From JAJTZA01 sp041744075 (GTDB lineage: Bacteria; Verrucomicrobiota; Verrucomicrobiia; Chthoniobacterales; Terrimicrobiaceae), in the NCBI GenBank assembly GCA_041744075.1, contig JBGTLQ010000289.1, positions 1-18,984 on the forward strand: 18,984 bases of DNA, given 5' to 3'. The position numbers and the translations under genes were made by a program. This document shows positions 1 to 6,518 of the stretch, piece by piece. Positions within the stretch are counted from its first letter, which is position 1. Every line of letters starts with the position of its first letter. The notes under the pieces are model-generated. The model ran no database searches. It worked only from the letters and a program-made list of their open reading frames with translations, and had not been told where the DNA came from.

Positions 1-97
1 GCGAGATTACACAAAAACTCATCTTGGAAAGCCCGGACATCTCCAGCTTTTCAGATCAAGAAAAACATCCCAAACCCGCCTTAAGTTAGTGCCATTC

Positions 98-120
98 GGG
101 TCAGTCCCATATTTTATAAT
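98..120 (+). repeat. Left inverted repeat of RAYT element
   Basis: Begins GGGTCAGTCCCAT and ends TTATAAT. It matches the reverse complement of 1063-1085 at 21 of 23 positions and covers the stop codon of the transposase gene. Confidence 0.75.
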
Positions 121-1028
121 CTCTCCTTGATGAGGTTCCTCACGCGACTTGGGTGCCCCATGGCCAGGCGATCTGCGATCCAGATATTTGTCGCTGTGGT
201 CTGTGAGCGTAGCGCACCAGCTATTCTGACTTTCCATTCTGCTGATTTAGGTTCTTTCCGGGCATCATCCAAGGTTTTTCCCTCCTTCATGAGCTTCTCC
301 TCCAAGAATTGGTCCCATTTCGCCTCTCGCAACTCAGTCAGGTCTTCCCCTCCCCACGAGCCTTCCTTCTCCATTTCAATCAACATCTTCTTGAGATCCT
401 TGCGATATTCCTTCGAGGCGACTGCCCAGCCTCGGGTGTATCGACGAACCATGTCATCACGCAGCCCAGAATCATTCTCCTCACACCATTCCAGATGTTC
501 GGCATAGTTTGTCATCCCCCTCACCGTGTCAGGAAATTCCAACTCTGACAGAAAATCCTTCCGCACCAATGGTTCCTTCACTTTCTTCTCAAAAAACTTC
601 GGATAACTCGAATACGGATACTCCTTCAATGTCTCAAGAGTTACCAACCCCGCTCTAACCGGGTTCAGGTGGATATAGTTGACCAATCCAAGGAGAGACC
701 TCCCCTCTTCAATCACCAAGCTTTTATAGCGGGACTGAAACACATGCCCCCGCTCCTTCCGATACGCATTAAAACGATTCCCAAACGTGCCCTGCAGCCA
801 GCGCATCCCATCCACAAGATTTGGATCAGGCGTCTCCAAGGCCAGATGATAATGATTGCTCATAATGACATACGCATGCAGTTTCCACCCACATTTTGCA
901 CACGCCTCAAAGATCGCTTTCTCAAACGCTCCCGCCGACGTCCCCTTAAACACGTCCTTGCGGTAATTCCCACGACTGATGATGTGGTAAATCGCCCCCT
1001 CAAATTCAAATCTTGGTTTGCGTGCCAT
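114..1028 (-). CDS. REP-associated tyrosine transposase (RAYT, Y1_Tnp family)
   Basis: 304-residue HUH single-strand transposase of the IS200-like/RAYT family, expected to nick and rejoin single-stranded REP-type sequences. The N-terminus (about 5-130) has the Y1 fold signature: GAIYHIISRGN near residue 11, the HUH metal site as NHYH (His59, His61), and the catalytic tyrosine in VNYIHLNPVRAG (Tyr118). The C-terminal 30 residues (TTATNIWIADRLAMG...) look like a helix-turn-helix, as in many RAYTs. RAYTs are usually single-copy housekept genes rather than typical insertion sequences. The gene ends inside the left inverted repeat and reads away from the right one. There is no good Shine-Dalgarno before the ATG, only GGA a few bases upstream. 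It appears intact. Family assignment is firm; activity on the hairpins elsewhere in the window is inference. Confidence 0.93.
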   Translation of the reverse strand: MARKPRFEFEGAIYHIISRGNYRKDVFKGTSAGAFEKAIFEACAKCGWKLHAYVIMSNHYHLALETPDPNLVDGMRWLQGTFGNRFNAYRKERGHVFQSRYKSLVIEEGRSLLGLVNYIHLNPVRAGLVTLETLKEYPYSSYPKFFEKKVKEPLVRKDFLSELEFPDTVRGMTNYAEHLEWCEENDSGLRDDMVRRYTRGWAVASKEYRKDLKKMLIEMEKEGSWGGEDLTELREAKWDQFLEEKLMKEGKTLDDARKEPKSAEWKVRIAGALRSQTTATNIWIADRLAMGHPSRVRNLIKERL

Positions 1029-1062
1029 GAATCCAGAAAAGCAGAGGCAAGCAGTCGTGTCA

Positions 1063-1085
1063 ATTATAACTTATGGGACTGACCC
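1063..1085 (-). repeat. Right inverted repeat of RAYT element
   Basis: Mate of the repeat at 98-120. On the plus strand it reads ATTATAACTTATGGGACTG followed by ACCC. It lies just upstream of the transposase start and runs directly into the tandem repeat at 1079-1133. Confidence 0.75.
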
Positions 1086-1133
1086 CTTCGGCTGTTTTCC
1101 TTCGGCTGTTTTCTGACCCCTTCGGCTGTTTTC
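1079..1133. repeat. Triplicated CCTTCGGCTGTTTTC repeat
   Basis: Two exact 21-base copies starting CTGACCCCTTCGG and ending CTGTTTTC (1079-1099 and 1113-1133) enclose a shorter copy CCTTCGGCTGTTTTC (1099-1113). The first copy overlaps the right inverted repeat of the RAYT element. The last copy supplies the stop codon of the small gene that ends at 1132. It looks like local slippage or repeated insertion of the repeat tail. Confidence 0.8.
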
Positions 1134-1515
1134 AATAATGTTTTACGCATGGATACAGCTTTCCGGTGTCAACATCCCTGAGGAGTAGAGCATTAGGGCT
1201 AATCTTTATGATAACATCTTTGTCTTCGACACTTCCTATTGCATTGGTATATTCGCTTTTGTCGTAAGTATATGTTATTACTCGTTCATCAAGATTCCAT
1301 TTACCAGAAAACCTCCATATTCTCTTTCCGTCATTAATCCATCCAGAGAAATCATTGTTTTCCTGAAACCTAATCATCACCTTCTCATTAGTTCCAGAAT
1401 ACTGCCACTGGCCAATTAACTCGCGGCTTTCTATTCCATAAGCAGCGCTTGAATAAAATACAGAAGCGGCAATTATCAGATTCAAGAAGCGGAATAACAT
1501 AACCTTTTCGACCAT
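1132..1515 (-). CDS. Small secreted protein, possibly lipocalin-like, unknown function
   Basis: 127 residues. The N-terminus is a probable signal peptide: a basic start, hydrophobic core LFRFLNLIIAASVFY, and likely cleavage near SSAAYG (about residue 27). The mature part is about 100 residues, rich in alternating beta-type sequence, with LIGQW near its start and FSGKW in the middle. This loosely resembles small lipocalin-like secreted domains, but I do not recognise a family. The start is uncertain: ATG at 1515 or a second ATG five codons in, neither with a good ribosome site. The gene is AT-richer than those further right. Its stop lies in the repeat at 1113-1133, so its end may have been altered by the repeat. 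It sits downstream of the RHS fragment on the same strand. A role as immunity or accessory protein is only a hypothesis. Confidence 0.6.
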   Translation of the reverse strand: MVEKVMLFRFLNLIIAASVFYSSAAYGIESRELIGQWQYSGTNEKVMIRFQENNDFSGWINDGKRIWRFSGKWNLDERVITYTYDKSEYTNAIGSVEDKDVIIKISPNALLLRDVDTGKLYPCVKHY

Positions 1516-1591
1516 TTTTTTGAGACTCTTTGAGATAAGCTTTTTGATGTTTTAACAAACTCAGTCAACCAACCTTATAAATTGCAGCTTA

Positions 1592-1729
1592 CTATGTTCT
1601 TGGATATTTTCTTTTTTTGCTCCGCCTATCGGGAGATATGATTTTTACGTATTGCTTGTACCACTTGATTACACTTTTGCATGTCAACATATTCACGATG
1701 CATAACAATATATCATAAATGCCACTCAT
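1592..1729 (-). CDS. 45-residue ORF coupled to the RHS fragment
   Basis: Starts with an ATG that overlaps the RHS stop codon (ATGA at 1729-1726), a typical translational-coupling arrangement, and ends at TAG 1594-1592. The product begins MSGIYDILLCIVNML, a short hydrophobic stretch, and ends very basic (RRSKKRKYPRT). No family is recognised. It may be a real small protein, the surviving start of a lost immunity gene, or chance in AT-rich DNA. The rest of 1516-1725 is AT-rich with nothing else recognisable. Confidence 0.3.
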   Translation of the reverse strand: MSGIYDILLCIVNMLTCKSVIKWYKQYVKIISPDRRSKKRKYPRT

Positions 1730-3000
1730 GGAATCTGTGGCAAGTTGGGAATTCTACTAAATCCTGAACCTGAGGCACCATTCTGCATGTTTCCATGTCC
1801 CGAAACTACTCCAGATGCTCCTTGAGCTGTAAGCGCCGCCCCAGCTAGCGGTGCCCCAGGAACCCCCCCACCTCCAACCGCAATGCCAATTCCCGCACCA
1901 ATTTGTGTTGTGCCGTAAATGGCCTGACCCAATCCAATACCAAGGCGAGTTAGAGGATCTGTCCATATTGGATTTACTGAATCAATCTTATCGTTCACCT
2001 CGCAGATTACGTCATTTATATCATCAGCATGTGGCACAAATGGCTTTACTGATGGCCAAGCTGTTCCAGGAGCTCCCTGTGGTGGCTGGGGAACACCAGG
2101 CATTCTTCCTGATGGAGCGGTAGGAAAAAGCCCATGACAGTCAATGAAAATAATTGGATTATTGGCGACGTATCGAAACAGATTTCCATCCCCACCGCCG
2201 AAATCAATCGGGTCAGTCTGTATGAACCTTCCGGTCACTGGTGAATAAGCCCGAGCACGGTAATGATACAGCCCCGACTCAATATCATACTCGCGCCCTG
2301 TGAAAAGGAACCGTGACGTAAAACTTGAAGGGGTGACTGGCGCTCCCAATGCATCAAACCCACTCGGTTTGCCCCAAACATCATACGTGTAGGTTTGGAC
2401 TTTCGCCCCTGCGGCATTGGTGAGCATCGCCACGTTACCGAGCCAGTCTTGGTGGTAAAAGGTCAGAGTCCCTGACGACGACACTTCTGCAAGAGGGCGG
2501 TCGATGCCGGGCTCGTGTATGGTGCTGCTGGCCATGTCAGTGGTCACATCATACGCTTCAAGTTGAGTGCTGCCAAGGTTGAAGAACAGGGTCTTTTCTC
2601 CATCGACATCTTTCACAGCGCGGTGGCCACTTGCATCCCGCCAGTATTTTGCCAACACATTGGATTGCGTATTGTGGGCTCGAATCAGGCCCCCGGCGGC
2701 ATCATAAGTGAATGCCCAATCGCCAAATGTGGTGAGGTCTCCTCGGGTGGAATAGGCAATCGTCGAAACGCCAGTGACAGCGGTGTATTGGTTGATGTCG
2801 TTCACGGAGTAGATCGTTATGCCGGAACTTCCGGTTTGGGATGCACGGTTCCCGACCGCATCATACGCCCATTCCGAGAACAGGCTGGCGGAAAGTCCCG
2901 AGTAGGAAGCGGTTGCATTGCTCACGCTGTATTTCACGCCACGGAGTTGGCTGGCGGCATCCAGCCAGTAGGCGTCGCCCACTGTGCCGGTCGCTTTCAT
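1726..3000 (-). pseudogene. RHS repeat C-terminal fragment (orphan core plus tip)
   Basis: 424 residues carrying the C-terminal end of an RHS/YD-repeat protein. YD-type repeats are seen as EWAYDAVGNR (43-52), FTYDAAGGL (97-105) and YHQDWLGNV (182-190). The conserved RHS core follows: LFTGREYDIESGLYHYRAR (about 232-250), then GRFIQTDP and FRYVANNPI. After the core the sequence diverges at residue 291 into a 134-residue tip rich in Gly, Ala and Pro, where polymorphic toxins usually carry the toxin domain; I recognise no toxin fold in it. Full RHS proteins usually exceed 1,000 residues with a signal peptide or secretion domain. Here an in-frame stop lies at 3016-3018, and only about 160 bases separate the start from the next gene. 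I therefore read it as a displaced 3' fragment, though the ORF itself is open and could be translated. Confidence 0.75.
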
Positions 3001-3098
3001 TTGTGGTTTGTTAAACTATTGCTAAAAACTTTCGAGAACTCAACTTGGTTCGTGTTCCGAAGCATTAGAGGGTACGATATTGGGGAGGTTATTAAAAA

Positions 3099-3115
3099 GC
3101 CGGCAGGATGCCAGC
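3099..3115 (+). repeat. REP-like hairpin with GGA triloop
   Basis: GCCGGCA, loop GGA, TGCCAGC: six of seven pairs form. It is followed by a GGTCCCAGG flank and lies between the divergent RHS fragment and DUF455 gene. Same design as the hairpins at 5253 and 5306. Confidence 0.55.
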
Positions 3116-3160
3116 GGTCCCAGGCTTCTGCCAGTGGACGTCTTCCCGTAGGGATCAGAA

Positions 3161-5188
3161 ATGCAATCAGCTTTGAACATTGAAACCAAATTCTTAATCA
3201 ATCAACTTATGGAGACCCGCGAATTTGCAACCAAAGTTCTTTTTTCCAACTCCTTGGAGGAAAAACTCACTCCGCCGGGAGTTTTGACAGACCATGTTCC
3301 GGGGGTGAGATTGGGCACCCCGGGGGAACCGGGGCGCCCTGTGGACTTGCGGCTTCGCCGCGATGGGGTGCGGGCTGAGTTTCCGGGCACCACCAAACTC
3401 ATCAACGAAGAACACCGCGGGATCTTGCTCCACTTTTTTGCAAATCACGAGTTGCTGGCGACCGAGTTAATGGCGCTGGTGTTGTTGAAGTTTCCAGAAG
3501 CTCCGGCGGAGTTCCGTAGGGACATTGTTCACACCCTGCAAGAGGAACAACAACACACGCAGTGGTATCTTCAGCGCATGAAGGAATGTGGGGTCAGCTT
3601 TGGGGACTTTCCACTCAGCCGATTTTTCTGGGATTCCATCGCCCCCATGGAATCTCCTTTGGATTATGTGACTCGGCTGAGCCTCACCTTTGAACAGGCA
3701 AATCTTGATTATGCCCGTCATTATGCCGGCCTGCTGCGAGAAGCCGGGGACCCAAAAACTGCACGTATTCTTTCACGCATCTATAGGGATGAGATCGGCC
3801 ATGTTGGGTATGGGCTCAAATGGTTTCATCGGTGGAAGGCTGAGGGGGAATCCGACTGGCAGGCCTACAAAAAGCAGCTTCCTTTCCCGCTCTCACCAGC
3901 ACGAGGCCGTGGCAATGTGCCCTTCAATACCGAAGGTCGCCGGAAGGCAGGGTTGGCGGATGACTTTATCCACGAAATGGAAGTGTTCAGCAGATCGAAG
4001 GGACGAACCCCCAACCTCCTCTGGTTCACTCCCGATGCCGAGGCCGCCATGGCTTTTGGATTGGAGGGAAAAGGATTCTCTCCTCGCGCTGAGGTCCAGG
4101 AACTTCAGCGCGATTTGGAGATCCTCCCGGCGTTTTTGTATCATCGCGACGATGTGATTTTGATGGGCCGCCTCCCTTCGCGAGAACACCGGCAGAAACT
4201 GCTTGGAGTTGGGTTGGAAATCCCCGAATGCGAGGTCCTCACCGAAGAGGGCCTCATCGCCCCTGACAGCCTCCAACGTCAACGCAAACTCAACGACCTC
4301 CGTCCTTGGGCCTGGTGCCCGCAGAGCGCCGAACTCATGCATTGCTTGGACCCAAAGCAAGTGGCAACTCGATGGAATGCAGAAACCCGACAGCTCTACG
4401 CGAAGGACTGGCAGGTAGAAACCTTGGGAATCGAAAGCACTGTCTGCCGCACCTGGGATGAATTGATTCAGGCCGCATGCTCCCTGGCTGCGCTGGGTCA
4501 TTCGGAAGGCGTTGCAAAAGCTCCCTTTGGAGCGGCTGGGCAAAAAAACCACAAGTTTTTCACTGCAGATCCGGCAGCCCTCCTGCCATGGGCCAATCGA
4601 ATCATGACTCGCCAAGGATCGGTTATTTTGGAGCCATGGCTGGATCGCGTTTTTGATTTTTCTGTGCACTATGATTACTCCCCTTCCGGCCTCCGTCACG
4701 TGGGGTTTGTGCAGTTGGTAAACGACCGTCGCGGGCAGTTCCAAGCGTGCATGGCCGGATCAAAATTCTGTCGGGGCCTGTCTTCCGAAATCACGCAATT
4801 CCTAATGAGTGGAGTGCTTTCTGTTTATCAGAAACAGACTCCTGAAAAACTGGAGCCTTTGCTGAGAGCATCAAACTATCTCGGCCCGGTGGGAATAGAT
4901 GCGTTTGTGTATCGAACAGCAGACGGCACACTCAAACTCCGGGCTGTGGTGGAAATGAATCCACGCTTCACGATGGGCCGCCTCACGTGGGAACTCTCTC
5001 GCCGCGTGGCTGCAGGCCGAACGGTTCGCTTTGAACTCATACGCACTTCGGAACCGCAGCAGAAAATTCTGGCTCTGGAGTCCGGCAACCCACCGGTGCT
5101 CGACGCAAAAGGCAAAATGCTTTCCGGCTGTCTCGTGCTCAATGAACCAGAAGCCGTGTTGGCCGTGCTGACTGTCGGCACGCTCTGA
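3161..5188 (+). CDS. DUF455 ferritin-like / ATP-grasp fusion protein
   Basis: 675 residues, two parts. Residues about 20-297 match DUF455 (PF04305), a ferritin-like four-helix family: LHFFANHELLATELMAL, the first ExxH in EEQQH (E129, H132), LTFEQANLD (E178), the second ExxH in DEIGHVGYGLKWF (E211, H214), then FPLSP and SRSKGRTP. These residues, with E97 or E102, form a plausible di-iron site. Residues about 300-675 look like an ATP-grasp ligase: a Lys and Gly-rich loop in VAKAPFGAAG (451-460), a hinge-like ILEPWLDR (489-496), and metal-binding VVEMNPRF (596-603). The sum suggests an oxidative step joined to ATP-dependent carboxylate activation; the substrate is unknown. The start at 3161 has AGGGA six bases upstream; an alternative ATG at 3209 has no such site and still keeps the domain. 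Domain 1 is firm, domain 2 probable, the function not known. Confidence 0.85.
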   Translation: MQSALNIETKFLINQLMETREFATKVLFSNSLEEKLTPPGVLTDHVPGVRLGTPGEPGRPVDLRLRRDGVRAEFPGTTKLINEEHRGILLHFFANHELLATELMALVLLKFPEAPAEFRRDIVHTLQEEQQHTQWYLQRMKECGVSFGDFPLSRFFWDSIAPMESPLDYVTRLSLTFEQANLDYARHYAGLLREAGDPKTARILSRIYRDEIGHVGYGLKWFHRWKAEGESDWQAYKKQLPFPLSPARGRGNVPFNTEGRRKAGLADDFIHEMEVFSRSKGRTPNLLWFTPDAEAAMAFGLEGKGFSPRAEVQELQRDLEILPAFLYHRDDVILMGRLPSREHRQKLLGVGLEIPECEVLTEEGLIAPDSLQRQRKLNDLRPWAWCPQSAELMHCLDPKQVATRWNAETRQLYAKDWQVETLGIESTVCRTWDELIQAACSLAALGHSEGVAKAPFGAAGQKNHKFFTADPAALLPWANRIMTRQGSVILEPWLDRVFDFSVHYDYSPSGLRHVGFVQLVNDRRGQFQACMAGSKFCRGLSSEITQFLMSGVLSVYQKQTPEKLEPLLRASNYLGPVGIDAFVYRTADGTLKLRAVVEMNPRFTMGRLTWELSRRVAAGRTVRFELIRTSEPQQKILALESGNPPVLDAKGKMLSGCLVLNEPEAVLAVLTVGTL

Positions 5189-5252
5189 GTCTTCCTAGGG
5201 TGTGATTAAAACTGGGCAAGGTTGAAGGTGAATTTGCCGATCTGTTCAGGGG

Positions 5253-5273
5253 GCATGGGCGTCCCGCCCGTGC
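5253..5273 (-). repeat. REP-like hairpin with TCC/GGA triloop
   Basis: GCATGGGCG, loop TCC, CGCCCGTGC: nine pairs including one G-T wobble. On the minus strand the loop is GGA and the 3' flank is C-rich (CCCCCTG), as in the hairpin at 5306, so the two lie in opposite orientation about 30 bp apart. Confidence 0.65.
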
Positions 5274-5305
5274 TATCTCTTGTGTGCTGGGAGAATCAGA
5301 TTTTA

Positions 5306-5324
5306 AACGGTCGGGACGACCGTT
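5306..5324 (+). repeat. REP-like hairpin with GGA triloop
   Basis: AACGGTCG, loop GGA, CGACCGTT: a perfect eight-pair stem followed by CCCTCTG. With 5253-5273 it makes a facing pair in the 273-bp gap between the DUF455 fusion and the TonB-like gene. I see no gene in the rest of that gap. Confidence 0.65.
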
Positions 5325-5461
5325 CCCTCTGTCTCCCCCACTTTTCATCACACCCGGCTTGGTAAAAAGCCCAATTCTTTCCACCCCTCCGAAGCAAAAT
5401 GTATTGCCGGACCTGAAAACCGTTCGACTCGGTAAGAAATCTCCGCCACGTTTCATAGGAG

Positions 5462-6409
5462 ATGGAGGAACGGCGATTTCGCAGAAATTTGATATTGGTG
5501 ACCCTGGCCCATGTGGTTGTGATCGGGGCCGTCGTGCTTTTTGCCCGTCAGAGCATTGTCCAACCCACCGGGGAGGTGGTCTGGATGGATGCGGCGTCGT
5601 TTCAGGAAATTGAGCAAGAGATCGATCCAGAGCCAACCCAGGAAAGCACTCCCGAACCCACACCAGAACCGACCCCGGAGCCGACCCCCGAACCCACACC
5701 TCCCCCGACTCCCGCGCCAACTCCAGAACCTCCCATTGAAGACACCATCCCCTTGGAAACACCAACACCGACACCAACCCCCACTCCGACTCCGACCCCC
5801 AAACCCACACCAACACCCACCCCAAAGCCAACTGCGACGCCCACCCCCAAACCAACGCCTAAGCCCACGCCGAAACCAACAGCCACACCCACCCCCAAAC
5901 CAACGCCAAAGCCGACGCCGAAAGCCACTCCTAAGCCCACACCAAAAACAACCCCCAAGCCCAAAGCCACCGCAAGCCCTTCGCCAAAGGCATCCCCAAA
6001 ACCCACCGCCAAACCATCACCAAAAGCCAGTCCCGCACCAAAGGCCTCAGCGACTCCATCAAAGTCTGAGTCAGCCAGTGGCGCGGGAACATCAACAAAA
6101 TCCGCGGCCCAAGGTGACCCCTCACAATTTGGGTTCTATCACGAACTGATTCATGACCGGTTTTTCAGTCAGTGGGACCAACCCACCTCAATCTTCGATT
6201 CCAGCAAACGGTTTATCTGCACCGTACAGATTCGCATCGAAAAAGACGGACGCATTTCCTCTGCCAAAATCGTGCGAGGAAGCGGCAACGTCGTCATGGA
6301 CCAATCCGTGGAAGCCGCCATTGCACGGGTCCGTCAGATTGACCCACTCCCCTCTGGCCTCGGCAGCGGCGGAGCCTACTCAGTAAATATCAATTTCGAG
6401 TTACAGTAG
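5462..6409 (+). CDS. TonB/TolA-like energy-transducing protein with long Pro/Thr linker
   Basis: 315 residues. A short basic N-terminus (MEERRFRRN) precedes one membrane helix (about 9-28), as in TonB and TolA, so the bulk is periplasmic. Residues 57-200 are a low-complexity rod: first acidic (EPTP repeats, 63-79), then strongly basic (KPTP repeats, 113-195). Residues about 225-315 form a TonB/TolA-type C-terminal domain, with FICTVQIRIEKDGRISSAKIVRGSGNVVMDQSVEAAI and a terminal YSVNINFEL strand. The expected role is to carry proton-motive force from an ExbBD or TolQR complex to the outer membrane; those partners are not in the window. The linker has a tandem 16-residue duplication (123-138 and 139-154). 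The only early ATG follows AGGAG directly with no spacer, which is unusual; a stop lies two codons upstream. Confidence 0.85.
   Translation: MEERRFRRNLILVTLAHVVVIGAVVLFARQSIVQPTGEVVWMDAASFQEIEQEIDPEPTQESTPEPTPEPTPEPTPEPTPPPTPAPTPEPPIEDTIPLETPTPTPTPTPTPTPKPTPTPTPKPTATPTPKPTPKPTPKPTATPTPKPTPKPTPKATPKPTPKTTPKPKATASPSPKASPKPTAKPSPKASPAPKASATPSKSESASGAGTSTKSAAQGDPSQFGFYHELIHDRFFSQWDQPTSIFDSSKRFICTVQIRIEKDGRISSAKIVRGSGNVVMDQSVEAAIARVRQIDPLPSGLGSGGAYSVNINFELQ
5828..5923 (+). repeat. 48-bp tandem duplication in TonB linker
   Basis: Two adjacent 48-base units (5828-5875, 5876-5923) encode the same 16 residues, PTATPTPKPTPKPTPK. They differ at several third positions, so the duplication is not brand new. 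They lie in a wider C-rich, low-complexity tract. Confidence 0.75.
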
Positions 6410-6423
6410 GAGCGCTTCGCTCC
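6409..6423 (+). repeat. Small perfect hairpin overlapping tonB-like stop
   Basis: GGAGCG, loop CTT, CGCTCC: a six-pair perfect stem whose first base is the last base of the stop codon. There is no T tract, so it is not a classic intrinsic terminator. It may stabilise the 3' end or belong to the REP-like set. Confidence 0.5.
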
Positions 6424-6431
6424 CACTATGG

Positions 6432-6508
6432 GGTAGGGCCGGGCAGTCCCATGCCCGCCGACTTGTCTCTGCTTATGCGACGGTCAGCGAGGGACCGCTT
6501 TCCCTACC
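6432..6508. repeat. Nested palindromic element between tonB-like gene and rnr
   Basis: Outer arms GGTAGGG (6432-6438) and CCCTACC (6502-6508) pair perfectly. Inside are CGGGCA-N6-TGCCCG (6440-6457) and CGGTC-N7-GACCG (6481-6497). Together they could fold into a three-stem cruciform in the convergent gap. It looks like an intergenic repeat unit or a two-way transcription end; no T tract is present. Confidence 0.5.
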
Positions 6509-6518
6509 ACCAAGACGG

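Larger units (their letters stand above)
98..1085 (-). mobile_element. RAYT element bounded by 23-bp inverted repeats
   Basis: A single transposase gene is enclosed by inverted repeats at 98-120 and 1063-1085. Read inwards, both begin GGGTCAGTCCCAT and end TTATAAT, and 21 of 23 positions match (the two differences are adjacent). The left repeat contains the transposase stop codon (114-116); the right repeat lies 34 bp upstream of its start. HUH-type single-strand transposases normally recognise subterminal hairpins, and GGG-N5-CCC within each repeat could form a small one. I infer that the repeats are recognition sequences or the ends of a transposable unit. No target-site duplication was established. 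The 97 bases to the left of the element show no recognisable gene. Confidence 0.6.

Noticed and set aside
19..237. Minus-strand ORF at the left edge
   Set aside because: It overlaps the RAYT 3' end in another frame and has no family features.
2515..3183. 222-codon plus-strand ORF opposite the RHS fragment
   Set aside because: It is antisense to a frame with clear RHS motifs and encodes no recognisable protein.
5602..6012. Minus-strand Gly/Val-rich ORF
   Set aside because: It is the antisense reading of the Pro/Thr codons of the TonB-like linker, with no independent support.
5640..6060. Periodic repeats considered as a CRISPR-like array
   Set aside because: The repeats are short Pro/Thr codon repeats inside an open frame with a TonB-type domain; there are no spacers of regular length.
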